Source: JANQGG01 sp964642175 (GTDB lineage Bacteria; Bacteroidota; Chlorobiia; Chlorobiales; Chloroherpetonaceae). Taken from it: a stretch of DNA of 64,000 nucleotides. Under the pieces are notes generated by a model. That model saw only the letters and a program-made list of their open reading frames with translations. It was not told the origin of the DNA and did not search any database. How positions within the stretch are numbered: the stretch's first letter is position 1; each line of letters opens with the position of its first letter. Position numbers and translations under genes: made by a program. Location of the stretch: positions 124,001-188,000 of the forward strand of contig CAZXOK010000001.1 of NCBI GenBank assembly GCA_964642175.1, given 5' to 3'. Of the stretch, positions 42,739 to 51,542 are shown one piece after another.

Positions 42739-45354
42739 ATGAGAATTTGGCTTCCCTCTGAATTACATTCACAAAAACTCGATTCTAATTCGATAGATCA
42801 GTTGTATCTCAGTAGTCCGTTTTTTTTTGGACGCCAAAAAGAACTGGAGCAACTAACAGATCTTGTTTTAGATCCTAACACCTCACTGATCTCTATCGTA
42901 GGTCTTGGCGGTACAGGCAAAAGCCGATTAGCAATGGAATTAGCTAAAAGCCTCAAGGATAAATTTCCTGACGGTGTTTATTTTATTCCCTTGTCCTCGA
43001 TTGATAATCCAAAGCTGATCTTACACAGTTTAGCTGACGAACTTAAATTAGCCCCGCATGCTTATTTCGACCTGAAGCGGCATTTAAAAGCCTATCTTGA
43101 GACAAAACAAGTCCTGATTGTGCTTGATAATTTTGAACATCTGCTATCTCATCCTGAAAATCAACACAACAAACTCACCCAGGAGCTGCTAAACCAATTG
43201 TTGCTGGATGCTCCGGATTTGCAGGTGATTGTCACAAGCCGTGAAAGCATAGGTATCCAAAATGAATTTGTCTTTGAGCTCAGGGGACTGGATTATCCGG
43301 ATTCTGAAACAGATTTTCAATTAGAGGAGTACCCATCCGTTGCGCTGTTTTTTAATGAATCCATGCGTAAAAAATCCAACAAGAATTTTTCTTTAGAAGA
43401 GAAGGCACATATTGCAAAACTCTGCAAGTTTTTGGAAGGCTCACCATTAGCAATAAAACTGGCGTCGTCCTGGGTGAAAACGCTCTCCCTGCAAGAAATT
43501 TCCAAAGAAATGCAACAAAACTCCCATTTTGAAGCTGTGTCCGGATCGGATATTCCTGATCGTCATAGATCCATGGGATTTGTTTTTGACCAATCCTGGA
43601 AACAACTTACCTCTAAAGAAATACATATTCTGTTAGCGTTATCTGTTTTTAAAGGTGGCGTAGCCAAAGATATTTTGCTTGGATTTTCAGGAGCCACGTT
43701 GAACGAGGTTTCTAACCTGGTAGAAAAATCGTTGGTTCAGGTTAGTTTCGCAGATCAAAATAGTGTTACCCGATACGATTTACATGAACTCTTTAAGCAA
43801 TATGTTCGAGATAAGCTCGGGCAGCAGCCCGATTTAGAAAAGCAGATGTTTTTAAAACACTGCCAAATATTTTTAAGCACTGTGAGTGAGCAAACAGAGG
43901 CTTTACAGTCTGGCGATCAAGTAATGGTGTTTAAATTAATAGAACCGGATATTGATAATATTCGTCAGGCCTGGCAGTTTGCTGAACTGGCAGGACTTTA
44001 TAAAGAAATGGCCTCTGCTGTTATGGTGCTGGGACTATTTTTTGATAGTCGGGGATTAATAGTGGATGGAAGTGATTTGTTTGATCGGACAATAGAGCTA
44101 CTTACCCGGCCGGATGCTGCTGCGGATAATGTGGCGGATACAAAAGCACAACAACTGGAATTACTTGCAAATTTACTCGTAAGGCAGGGATTGCTTTACA
44201 GCCGGCTTTCCAGATATCACAAAGCCAAAAAGCTGCTGGGACAAAGTCTTGGCATTATCAGGCAACTTGGTGGAAGTGATCATCAAACCGCGCTCTCTTT
44301 AAATTATCTGGGCCATGTGGAATATTTTCTGGGTGAATATGAGATGGCCCATTCCCATTCCCATGAAGCCCTGACCATCAGACAAGCCTGCAACGATCTG
44401 GTCGGTGCCAGCGATACGCTTATTAATATTGGTTTCGGAGCCTATCTTAACGGCAATCTCGCTGAAGCAAAAACCATTGCTGAAGACATTGTTCAAAATT
44501 CACTTAAAAAAGAATATAAGAGAGGACTGGCTATCGGGTTAGGCTCGTTGGGTATGGTCGGTTTGCAATTGGGCGACTTTTTTTCAGCTAAAAATGATCT
44601 TGAGCGCGGATTAAGGTTATGTAAAGAGTTAAATCTAAATTGGTTTGAACCCTGGTTTCGCATTCATTACAGCCAGGTATTATTCTCTTTAGGACAGTAT
44701 AAAAATGCTTATAACGAAGGTATACTGGCTTTAGAGTCGATCCGGGTTATTGGTGATCAGTTTCGATTGATTTACATCAAGAACAGCCTGGCAAAAATCC
44801 AGATAGGCAGGCATGATTATGAGAACGCCTACCGGCAAGCATTCGAGGCCCTGGAAATGTCTAAAGATATCCATCATCCGTTTGGTGTGATCATTTCCAA
44901 AGACCTGATTTCAAGAGTTGCGTTATTAAAAGGACACATAAGCGAATCTGAGAATTATTGTGATGAGGCTATTGAAGATATTAAAGCCATCAATCAAAAA
45001 AATATTCTAAGCAGCCTCTTAAGAACCAAGGCCCTGATCAACTCAGAAAAAAAAGAGCCGGCCAAAGCCAAAGCATTATTGATTGAGTCTATCTCGCAAG
45101 CATTGGAAACCCAAGAAAAGCCCGAAGCTCTAACGTCAATGCTTGAACTCAGTAAGATTTTAAGTGATGAAAATATATTGGATAAAAGTCTGAACCTGTT
45201 GGTAATTATTAACGGGTTTCACTCGGCCCCATACTGGGTTAAAGAAGAATGCCGGCAATTAATGGATACAATCGAGCAATCAGAAATCAGTTTTGATCAA
45301 AAAGCAACTTTGGATAAACCCATCCAGGACTTGATCCGTGAGATCATGGATTAA
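42739..45354 (+). CDS. STAND-type NTPase with TPR repeats
   Basis: The 871-residue protein has an NB-ARC-like ATPase in the first 330 residues, with Walker A GLGGTGKS (55-62), Walker B VLIVLD (125-130) and the VTSRE arginine-sensor motif. The C-terminal 500 residues contain helical TPR repeats (for example LSLNYLGHVEYFLGEYEMAHSH). These signal-integrating ATPases often follow a SARP domain in AfsR-like regulators. Here no DNA-binding domain is attached, but a SARP gene is convergent 4 nt away. Ligand and output are unknown. Confidence 0.87.
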   Translation: MRIWLPSELHSQKLDSNSIDQLYLSSPFFFGRQKELEQLTDLVLDPNTSLISIVGLGGTGKSRLAMELAKSLKDKFPDGVYFIPLSSIDNPKLILHSLADELKLAPHAYFDLKRHLKAYLETKQVLIVLDNFEHLLSHPENQHNKLTQELLNQLLLDAPDLQVIVTSRESIGIQNEFVFELRGLDYPDSETDFQLEEYPSVALFFNESMRKKSNKNFSLEEKAHIAKLCKFLEGSPLAIKLASSWVKTLSLQEISKEMQQNSHFEAVSGSDIPDRHRSMGFVFDQSWKQLTSKEIHILLALSVFKGGVAKDILLGFSGATLNEVSNLVEKSLVQVSFADQNSVTRYDLHELFKQYVRDKLGQQPDLEKQMFLKHCQIFLSTVSEQTEALQSGDQVMVFKLIEPDIDNIRQAWQFAELAGLYKEMASAVMVLGLFFDSRGLIVDGSDLFDRTIELLTRPDAAADNVADTKAQQLELLANLLVRQGLLYSRLSRYHKAKKLLGQSLGIIRQLGGSDHQTALSLNYLGHVEYFLGEYEMAHSHSHEALTIRQACNDLVGASDTLINIGFGAYLNGNLAEAKTIAEDIVQNSLKKEYKRGLAIGLGSLGMVGLQLGDFFSAKNDLERGLRLCKELNLNWFEPWFRIHYSQVLFSLGQYKNAYNEGILALESIRVIGDQFRLIYIKNSLAKIQIGRHDYENAYRQAFEALEMSKDIHHPFGVIISKDLISRVALLKGHISESENYCDEAIEDIKAINQKNILSSLLRTKALINSEKKEPAKAKALLIESISQALETQEKPEALTSMLELSKILSDENILDKSLNLLVIINGFHSAPYWVKEECRQLMDTIEQSEISFDQKATLDKPIQDLIREIMD

Positions 45355-45358
45355 GTGT

Positions 45359-46906
45359 TCAGAGCTTTCGCACAAACTCGTCATAAATGCGTTTAAATGA
45401 GGGCGAGGGTTGCAAGCCAAATTCTTCCAGAAGCATCAATCGGTAGTTTTCATAGATATCAGTTGCCATGGCTGTTTTATCAAGCAGGCTGGCCAGACGA
45501 ATGGCACTTTGGTAGCCGTAATCATCAAACGGATTAATTTTAATTAATTCTTCCATTAGTGTCAGAGCATCCTGGTAAAGGCGATCTTCTTCCAACAGGT
45601 TTCCATAATGCTGGAGGCATTTTTCCAGAAGGCGTTTAAAGTGATCGCGATGTTCGGCTATCCAGTCATCAGAGAACTCCAGTAATAGATCATCGGTATA
45701 GAGGCTTTTGGCTTGTTTGAAATTCGCATAGGCTGAATCGATATTTCCGGTTCGCTCGTCTTGAATGCCCTTTTCAACATTAGATTTAAATTCCACCCAG
45801 TCTATCCATAACCTGTCTGTATCAAGAATATAAATACCTTCGTTGTTTGATATGATATCTTGGAAGCCCATCAATTTTCGGATGTTAGATACCGATACAT
45901 GAAAAAGGTTATTGAGGCTTTTACTGTTGTGTTTTTCAGGCCAGACTCTGTCGATAATTTTTTCTTTGGTGCACTGTGTAGGCTTGTTTAATATGATGTA
46001 TAAAAACAATTTCCGGGATTTTTCGGACTGCCAGTCTTTTTTATTTAACGGGGTAGGTTGGTTTTCGAGAAAGACCTGAAGATTTCCAAATCCACACAAT
46101 TTAATGGTTTGTTTTGAGTGGTTTTCGCGAATATCAACTGATTTTTGCCTGAGCTCGGGAAGTAATGAAAACCCGGAATTAAATGACCTTTGGCGTTTGG
46201 TAAGACCCAGTTCCATGGCCATATCCAGGGATTTTTGATGCAATTGGGTTGATTTTGGGGTTTTGTGCTGGCTTGCCATTGCCCCGCGATGATATAACAT
46301 CATCTCGTTAAATTTGCTGATTTTTCTGGACTTAACTGCCGCATCTTCAAACAAAAACTGAGCTGCTTCATAATTTCCTTCAGCAAGCGCAATTTCAGCT
46401 TTTATTTCCAGGTGGCCTTCGAGCAAATGAAAAAAAAATTCTTCTGAATACCTCTCTTCAGCCACTCTTAAAAGGCTTTTTGCTTTATGAGGAAGTTCCT
46501 CACGGCAGAGGATGATGATTTTATAACATTCGAAAATAGTCTGTAAAATTCGCACATTCCATTTTGTAAGCGTGGCCGTGGCTTCATCGATATATTTTAA
46601 AGCTTCGATGTAATTGTTTTTTTCAATGTAATTTTCAGCCATTAATTGAAATAAGCTTAAAAGCAGCTCAGGGGTAGCTTTTTGGCTGAAAAGTTGATGG
46701 CAGTGTTTAAATTCCAATTCCAGATTTTCGTTATCGAGGTAAAATGAGGTAAGTGTTCTGCCAAAAAGAGCCTCAAGAAACTCGTTTGTTTTTTCAGGAG
46801 AGGCTTTTAAAGGGACAATCGCCTGCAGTAATTCGTCATAAGCAGACCTGGCTTCAACAATTTTGCCCTGATCAAGTAATGTTTTTGCAGAGTAAAGGTT
46901 AGCCAC
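45359..46906 (-). CDS. SARP/BTAD-family transcriptional regulator with N-terminal TPR
   Basis: Of 515 residues, the first 250 are helical, TPR-like. A winged-helix DNA-binding domain of OmpR type spans about 268-360 (SRKLFLYIILNKPTQCTKEKIIDRVWPE and the VSNIRKLMG recognition region). A BTAD helical domain follows to the end. In canonical SARPs the wHTH is N-terminal, so the TPR front is an added arrangement. It is convergent with the STAND ATPase, and together they look like the parts of one AfsR-type system. Targets are unknown. Confidence 0.85.
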   Translation of the reverse strand: MANLYSAKTLLDQGKIVEARSAYDELLQAIVPLKASPEKTNEFLEALFGRTLTSFYLDNENLELEFKHCHQLFSQKATPELLLSLFQLMAENYIEKNNYIEALKYIDEATATLTKWNVRILQTIFECYKIIILCREELPHKAKSLLRVAEERYSEEFFFHLLEGHLEIKAEIALAEGNYEAAQFLFEDAAVKSRKISKFNEMMLYHRGAMASQHKTPKSTQLHQKSLDMAMELGLTKRQRSFNSGFSLLPELRQKSVDIRENHSKQTIKLCGFGNLQVFLENQPTPLNKKDWQSEKSRKLFLYIILNKPTQCTKEKIIDRVWPEKHNSKSLNNLFHVSVSNIRKLMGFQDIISNNEGIYILDTDRLWIDWVEFKSNVEKGIQDERTGNIDSAYANFKQAKSLYTDDLLLEFSDDWIAEHRDHFKRLLEKCLQHYGNLLEEDRLYQDALTLMEELIKINPFDDYGYQSAIRLASLLDKTAMATDIYENYRLMLLEEFGLQPSPSFKRIYDEFVRKL

Positions 46907-47049
46907 AAATCAAACATCAGATAGTTTTAAGGGATATTAAATCATCATTTAATTCTGAGATATTTTAGAAGATAACTTGAAAAGCGATATTTTAAAACCG
47001 TTCAATAGTATCATTATCGCGATTGTAAAAAACCAAAATAACATTTCAG

Positions 47050-47814
47050 ATGGCCTATATTCTTATTACGGGAGCTTCGTCCGGTATTGGGGAAGTTTTT
47101 GCCAATGAATACGCAAGAAGAGGAAATAATCTGGTACTGGTAGCCAGAAGTCGGGAAAAACTGGAAGCAATTGCCCAAAGGCTTACCAAAGAACGCAATG
47201 TTGATGTTAAAATCCTGGTGAAAGATCTATCGGTTACTGAAAGCGCAAAAGAAGTTTTTGAACATTGCAAATCAGAGAACCTGGAGATTGAATTACTGAT
47301 CAACAATGCCGGATTTGGCATGATCAATGAATTTAAAAGTCAGGATCTGGGACGCATTGAACAGATGATGCATCTTAACATGTGTTCGCTTGTTAAACTT
47401 ACCCACTATTTTTTACCCCAGATGTTAAAGCATAATAAAGGAGGTGTCATTAATGTGGCTTCTACAGCTGCTTTCCAGGCTGTGCCTAACATGTCGGTGT
47501 ATGCAGCAACAAAAGCGTTTGTGCTCAGTTTCTCCATAGGAATAAAAGAAGAGCTTAAGCACACGAATGTAAAGGTGATGGCGCTTTGCCCGGGTGGTAC
47601 CGAGACACCGTTTTTTGATACAGCCGAATATGAGCGCTCCAGGTTGATGATCCCGCTGGATAAACCCGACGATGTGGTTAAAACGGCCATAGATCGTTAT
47701 CGAAAAGGGGACAGCTATGTGATTACAGGCCTTGCCAACAAGTTTATGGTCTTTATTGAGCGTTTTGTTCCCAGAGATGTCGTAACCAAGATTGCAGGGA
47801 AGATATTTAAGTAA
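47050..47814 (+). CDS. Short-chain dehydrogenase/reductase
   Basis: The 254-residue classical SDR has the nucleotide-binding TGASSGIG motif (residues 7-14), NNAG, the catalytic S-Y-K set (ST, then SVYAATK) and the CPGGTET block. It resembles the DltE/YqjQ-like group. The substrate is not predictable. It ends 76 nt before the tRNA cluster and is probably monocistronic. Confidence 0.88.
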   Translation: MAYILITGASSGIGEVFANEYARRGNNLVLVARSREKLEAIAQRLTKERNVDVKILVKDLSVTESAKEVFEHCKSENLEIELLINNAGFGMINEFKSQDLGRIEQMMHLNMCSLVKLTHYFLPQMLKHNKGGVINVASTAAFQAVPNMSVYAATKAFVLSFSIGIKEELKHTNVKVMALCPGGTETPFFDTAEYERSRLMIPLDKPDDVVKTAIDRYRKGDSYVITGLANKFMVFIERFVPRDVVTKIAGKIFK

Positions 47815-47836
47815 TGATTTTTTTGGGGAATATTAT

Positions 47837-47867
47837 TTTGAAATAAAATATAACTACGTTATATTTG
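47837..47867 (+). promoter_or_regulatory. Bacteroidota-type promoter of the tRNA operon
   Basis: TTTG (47837-47840), 19 nt, then TATATTTG (47860-47867) match the TTTG-N19-TAnnTTTG consensus of Bacteroidota primary sigma factors. The first tRNA starts 23 nt downstream. The region also contains an AAATATAAC / GTTATATTT inverted repeat. Confidence 0.6.
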
Positions 47868-47890
47868 AAGCCCGTTTTTTTTATTGATGT

Positions 47891-47963
47891 GCTGGTGTAG
47901 CTCAATTGGTAGAGCAGCTGATTTGTAATCAGCAGGTTGCGGGTTCGAGTCCCATCACCAGCT
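47891..47963 (+). tRNA. tRNA-Thr (anticodon TGT)
   Basis: A full cloverleaf is visible: acceptor GCTGGTG/CACCAGC, anticodon stem GCTGA/TCAGC with loop TTTGTAA, and T-arm GGGTTCGAGTCCC. No CCA is encoded. It is the first of four tRNAs. Confidence 0.95.
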
Positions 47964-47979
47964 CGCCTGATTGAAAATT

Positions 47980-48062
47980 GGGTAGGTAGCGAAGTGGTTA
48001 AACGCAACAGACTGTAAATCTGTCGACTGATGTCTTCGGAGGTTCGAATCCTTCCCTACCCA
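47980..48062 (+). tRNA. tRNA-Tyr (anticodon GTA)
   Basis: Acceptor GGGTAGG/CCTACCC, anticodon loop CTGTAAA, and a long variable arm (class II) as expected for bacterial tRNA-Tyr. No CCA is encoded. Confidence 0.95.
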
Positions 48063-48081
48063 CGTAAAGAAAGAGATCGCT

Positions 48082-48154
<73 letters not shown>

Positions 48155-48182
48155 CTCCATTTTTCAATCACTTTGTGAAATT

Positions 48183-48255
48183 ACGTCAGTGGCTCAATTG
48201 GTAGAGCAGCGGTCTCCAAAACCGCAGGTTGGGGGTTCGAATCCCTCCTGACGTG
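48183..48255 (+). tRNA. tRNA-Trp (anticodon CCA)
   Basis: Acceptor ACGTCAG/CTGACGT, anticodon stem GCGGT/ACCGC with loop CTCCAAA. It lies 30 nt before secE. In many genomes tuf sits between the Thr and Trp tRNAs, but it does not here. Confidence 0.95.
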
Positions 48256-48285
48256 CACTTTTACATTTAACGCGTTTTTAAATCA

Positions 48286-48477
48286 ATGGGTATTACGGAT
48301 AAAGTAGTTAAGTATTTTAATGATGTGGTCACTGAAATGAAAAAAGTGACCTGGCCAACCCAGGACGAGTTAAAAGATGCAACGATTGTTGTGTTGGTGG
48401 TTGCCGGAATATTGTCTGTATTTACCTTCAGTGTGGACTGGTTTATCAATACAGTGATCAAACAATTTCTAAATTAG
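48286..48477 (+). CDS. secE: Preprotein translocase subunit SecE
   Basis: The 63-residue single-pass form has the conserved amphipathic helix and motif EMKKVTWPTQDEL, followed by one transmembrane helix. SecE clamps SecY in the Sec translocon. It lies 14 nt before nusG, as in most bacteria. Confidence 0.95.
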   Translation: MGITDKVVKYFNDVVTEMKKVTWPTQDELKDATIVVLVVAGILSVFTFSVDWFINTVIKQFLN

Positions 48478-48491
48478 TTGATTGGCTTTTT

Positions 48492-49109
48492 ATGGTTGAG
48501 CAAGAAGAGTTTGACGAGCAGCATACTCAGGATGAGAATTCTCTGGAAAAACCCGAGGAAAAAACCCGTATGCCGGGTGTGATGTGGTATGCCGTAAGAA
48601 CATACTCCGGACATGAGCGAAAAGTTAAAGAAGCAATTGATAAAGAGATTGAAAAGTATAGCCTTCACGACAAAATGCCAACGGTTCATATCCCATACGA
48701 GCGTTTTGTAGAGGTAAAGGACGGTAAGAAAAAAAGCCGCATGAAGAATGCGTTTCCGGGTTACATCCTGGTTGAAATGCTCTTGGATAAACAAACCAAA
48801 AGCATTGTTATGGATGCACCATCCATTATTGGGTTTCTGGGAGTCGATGATGTGCCTACGCCTTTACGACCGGATGAAATAAAACGTTTGATGGAGCCTG
48901 AGCAGGATCAGGAGCGTAAGTCTGTAGAAAAAGCACCGTTTGAAGTCGGTGGTGCAGTTAAGATTATTGATGGTCCGTTTAGCTCTCTGACCGGTGTGGT
49001 TCAGGAAGTGAATACAGAGAAAATGAAAGTAAAAGTCATGATTAATTTCTTTGGCCGTAGTACGCCTACAGAAGTTGATTTTTCTCAGGTAAAGCTGGTT
49101 ACTTCATAA
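48492..49109 (+). CDS. nusG: Transcription antitermination factor NusG
   Basis: NusG binds RNA polymerase and couples it to Rho or the ribosome. The NGN domain (MWYAVRTYSGHERKVKEAI, then FPGYILVEM) is followed by a linker and a KOW domain (VGGAVKIIDGPFSSLTGVV). The 205-residue protein has an acidic N-terminal extension of about 28 residues, which is slightly longer than E. coli NusG. Confidence 0.96.
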   Translation: MVEQEEFDEQHTQDENSLEKPEEKTRMPGVMWYAVRTYSGHERKVKEAIDKEIEKYSLHDKMPTVHIPYERFVEVKDGKKKSRMKNAFPGYILVEMLLDKQTKSIVMDAPSIIGFLGVDDVPTPLRPDEIKRLMEPEQDQERKSVEKAPFEVGGAVKIIDGPFSSLTGVVQEVNTEKMKVKVMINFFGRSTPTEVDFSQVKLVTS

Positions 49110-49153
49110 AGAAGTTTAGATTGTTTTTCGTCACATTTGGATTTTAAGTTGAA

Positions 49154-49576
49154 ATGGCAAAAAAAATAGCAGGTTACATAAAGTTGCAGATTCCGGCAGG
49201 GGGAGCTAATCCTGCACCACCGGTTGGCCCGGCATTGGGTCAAAAAGGTGTGAATATTATGGAATTCTGCAAACAATTCAATGCAAAGACTCAATCACAA
49301 CCCGGTATGATTATTCCGGTTGTGATCACAGTTTTTTCTGATAAGTCCTTTACATTTATTACCAAAACACCGCCTGCAGCGGTGTTGATTCTTAAAGAGG
49401 CGAAGCTCGATAAAGGCTCAGGAGAGCCAAATCGCACTAAGGTTGGGAAATTAAATTGGGATCAGGTTAAATCAATTGCCGAAGTTAAAATGCCCGATTT
49501 AAACGCCAATGATATTGAAGCAGCTGCCCGAATGATTGAGGGTACAGCCAGAAGTATGGGCGTTGTTGTAGAATAA
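49154..49576 (+). CDS. rplK: 50S ribosomal protein L11
   Basis: The 140-residue protein contains the L11 N-terminal GGANPAPPVGPALGQKGVNIMEFCKQFN and the C-terminal RNA-binding KMPDLNANDIEAAARMIEGTARSMG segment. It binds the GTPase-associated centre of 23S rRNA. Gene order rplK-rplA-rplJ-rplL-rpoB-rpoC is the normal one. Confidence 0.97.
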   Translation: MAKKIAGYIKLQIPAGGANPAPPVGPALGQKGVNIMEFCKQFNAKTQSQPGMIIPVVITVFSDKSFTFITKTPPAAVLILKEAKLDKGSGEPNRTKVGKLNWDQVKSIAEVKMPDLNANDIEAAARMIEGTARSMGVVVE

Positions 49577-49598
49577 CCCTGATTTGTTAATTGTGGGA

Positions 49599-49640
49599 GG
49601 CGCGGCACGATCCGGTAAATTGTGCTGCGCCGTCTTTTTA
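49599..49640 (+). promoter_or_regulatory. Hairpin in the rplK-rplA spacer
   Basis: GGCGCGGCAC (49599-49608) pairs with GTGCTGCGCC (49622-49631), 10 bp with one G-U, followed by GTCTTTTT. It could be a partial attenuator, or an L1-binding structure controlling rplA. It lies right before the rplA start at 49659. Confidence 0.5.
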
Positions 49641-49658
49641 CCACAGAATTCTTTTATT

Positions 49659-50348
49659 ATGGCAGGAAAAAAAACAAAAGCGGTTTTGGCAAAGCTCGAC
49701 CGCAATAAAGAATACGAGCTTAAAGATGCTGTTGCTGAGCTGAAAAAAATCACAACCACGAATTTTGACTCAACCGTAGATGTCTCGATGCGTTTAGGGG
49801 TTGATCCACGGCATGCCGACCAGATTGTACGTGGCACAGTAATGTTGCCGCATGGTTTGGGTAAAACCGTTCGTGTGCTGGTGATGTGTAAGGAAAATAA
49901 AGTTCAGGAAGCCAAAGATGCAGGTGCAGATCATGTAGGACTGGCCGAGTATGTGGAAAAAATCCAAAATGGCTGGACCGATGTAGATGTGATCATCTCC
50001 ACGCCTGATGTAATGGGTGAAGTTGGAAAACTTGGAAAAATACTGGGCCCTCGCGGTTTAATGCCTAATCCTAAATCTGGTACCGTGACCATGGATGTGG
50101 CCAAAGCCGTTCAGGAAGCCAAAGCTGGCCGAATTGAGTTCAGGGTTGATAAAGCTGGTAATATGCATGCACCGGTTGGTAAGATATCCTTTGATGATCA
50201 AAAGCTGAGCGAGAATATTAAAGCTTTTATTGATGAAGTTGTAAAGGCTAAACCTTCGGCTTCTAAAGGTCAATATGTATGTAGCATTCATGTATCGAGC
50301 ACCATGTCGCCAAGTTTGAAATTGGCTCGTGAAGTGGCAACTATTTAA
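49659..50348 (+). CDS. rplA: 50S ribosomal protein L1
   Basis: The 229-residue product starts at ATG 49659 (MAGKKTKAVLAK), which fits family length. A frame upstream to 49584 runs through the hairpin and is not used. Signatures are VRVLVMCKENK, DVIISTPDVMGEVGKLGKILGPRGLMPNPKSGT. L1 binds 23S rRNA and in many bacteria represses its own operon. Confidence 0.96.
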   Translation: MAGKKTKAVLAKLDRNKEYELKDAVAELKKITTTNFDSTVDVSMRLGVDPRHADQIVRGTVMLPHGLGKTVRVLVMCKENKVQEAKDAGADHVGLAEYVEKIQNGWTDVDVIISTPDVMGEVGKLGKILGPRGLMPNPKSGTVTMDVAKAVQEAKAGRIEFRVDKAGNMHAPVGKISFDDQKLSENIKAFIDEVVKAKPSASKGQYVCSIHVSSTMSPSLKLAREVATI

Positions 50349-50371
50349 AAAGTATAAACTGAATTTTACAC

Positions 50372-50893
50372 ATGCTTACACGAGAGAAAAAAGAAAAAAT
50401 TGTTGAGTCTGTAGCCGAGAAATTAAACCAATCTCAAGGTATTTACCTGACAGAATTCCAGGGTTTAAATGTTGATGAAATCTCTGAACTCAGACGAAAG
50501 TTCCGCGAAGCCGGTATTGAATATAAAGTTGTTAAAAATACCCTGATCAAAAAAGCGCTGGAAAAAACAGAGATTTCGGACAAAATTTGTGATGGTTTAA
50601 AAAATACAACCGGAATAGCTTTTGGGTATGATGATCCTATTGAACCGGCCAAGGTGATCAAGAAATACGCCAAAGAAAACGAAAAACTGGTTTTTAAAAC
50701 CGCATCAGTCGATGGACAGGTCTTCGGTGCCAATCAATTGGATTTACTCTATTCCATGCTGAGTAAAACCGAGAATATTGGTCGTGTAGCCGGTTCTATC
50801 AATAATGTGATTTCCAGTGTTCCGGGATCCATCCATGCTGTTATGCGAAGCCTGGTTACAGCAATTGATCAAGTTGCAAAACAAAAAGCATAA
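50372..50893 (+). CDS. rplJ: 50S ribosomal protein L10
   Basis: The 173-residue protein has the N-terminal rRNA-binding domain (the VVKNTLIKKALEKT helix) and a C-terminal helix for binding L7/L12 dimers. It starts 23 nt after rplA, and the downstream spacer to rplL contains a hairpin. Confidence 0.96.
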   Translation: MLTREKKEKIVESVAEKLNQSQGIYLTEFQGLNVDEISELRRKFREAGIEYKVVKNTLIKKALEKTEISDKICDGLKNTTGIAFGYDDPIEPAKVIKKYAKENEKLVFKTASVDGQVFGANQLDLLYSMLSKTENIGRVAGSINNVISSVPGSIHAVMRSLVTAIDQVAKQKA

Positions 50894-50904
50894 ATTTTAC
50901 GCAC

Positions 50905-50933
50905 TCTAATAATCGCTTCTACTTATTATTAGA
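50905..50933 (+). promoter_or_regulatory. Hairpin in the rplJ-rplL spacer
   Basis: TCTAATAAT (50905-50913) and ATTATTAGA (50925-50933) form a 9-bp AT-rich stem with an 11-nt loop, without a long T run. It may modulate rplL expression or processing. Confidence 0.35.
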
Positions 50934-50965
50934 ATTTTAACTGAAAAAAAGAGGAAAAAAGAGCA

Positions 50966-51349
50966 ATGGCAGATATTGAAAATCTTGTTGAAGAAATTGG
51001 AAAACTCTCGCTTACCGAAGCTTCTGAGTTAGTTAAAGCTCTGGAAGATAAATTTGGTGTAAGTGCAGCACCAGTTGCAGTTGCAGGTGTTGCCGCTCCT
51101 GGAGCAGCCGCTGTAGCAGAAGTGCCAGCTGAAGAAAAATCAGAGTTTGATGTTGTACTTAAAACTTTTGGTTCCAGTAAAATCAATGTCATTAAAGTGG
51201 TTCGCGCTGCTACAGGTCTTGGGCTTAAAGAAGCCAAAGAAATGGTTGATGGCGTACCAAGCACGGTAAAAGAAGGAGTTTCTAAAGAAGATGCTGAAAA
51301 ACTTCTTAAGGAATTACAGGACGCCGGTGCAGAAGCAGAGGTTAAGTAA
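50966..51349 (+). CDS. rplL: 50S ribosomal protein L7/L12
   Basis: The 127-residue protein has the N-terminal dimer helix, an Ala/Val/Pro-rich hinge (about residues 36-55) and the C-terminal factor-binding domain (KINVIKVVRAATGLGLKEAK). A purine-rich GAGGAAAAAAGAG precedes the start. Present in several copies per ribosome, it recruits translation factors. Confidence 0.97.
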   Translation: MADIENLVEEIGKLSLTEASELVKALEDKFGVSAAPVAVAGVAAPGAAAVAEVPAEEKSEFDVVLKTFGSSKINVIKVVRAATGLGLKEAKEMVDGVPSTVKEGVSKEDAEKLLKELQDAGAEAEVK

Positions 51350-51376
51350 GACATACAAGCCAAAATTTAAGGTGTT

Positions 51377-51413
51377 GGACAAAGTGTCTGCAGTGTTTGC
51401 AGGTGCTTTGTCC
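51377..51413 (+). promoter_or_regulatory. Hairpin in the rplL-rpoB spacer
   Basis: GGACAAAG / CTTTGTCC (8 bp) encloses CTGCA / TGCAG (5 bp) with a GTGTT loop. Position matches the rplL-rpoB attenuator or processing site known in E. coli. A short T run follows. Confidence 0.6.
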
Positions 51414-51542
51414 TTTCACGTTTAGTGGTTATGTGAATAAGCCGTGCCTGAAGATAGTGTGAGTCGCTTATTGTGCAACCCACACCCATTGATGATTTAG
51501 AGTTTTTGAAGTATTCACAATTGTTCAAAAAGTGAGGCTACA

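Noticed and set aside
49584..49658. Longer N-terminus for L1
   Set aside because: It runs through the hairpin and exceeds family length. MAGKKTK is the usual start.
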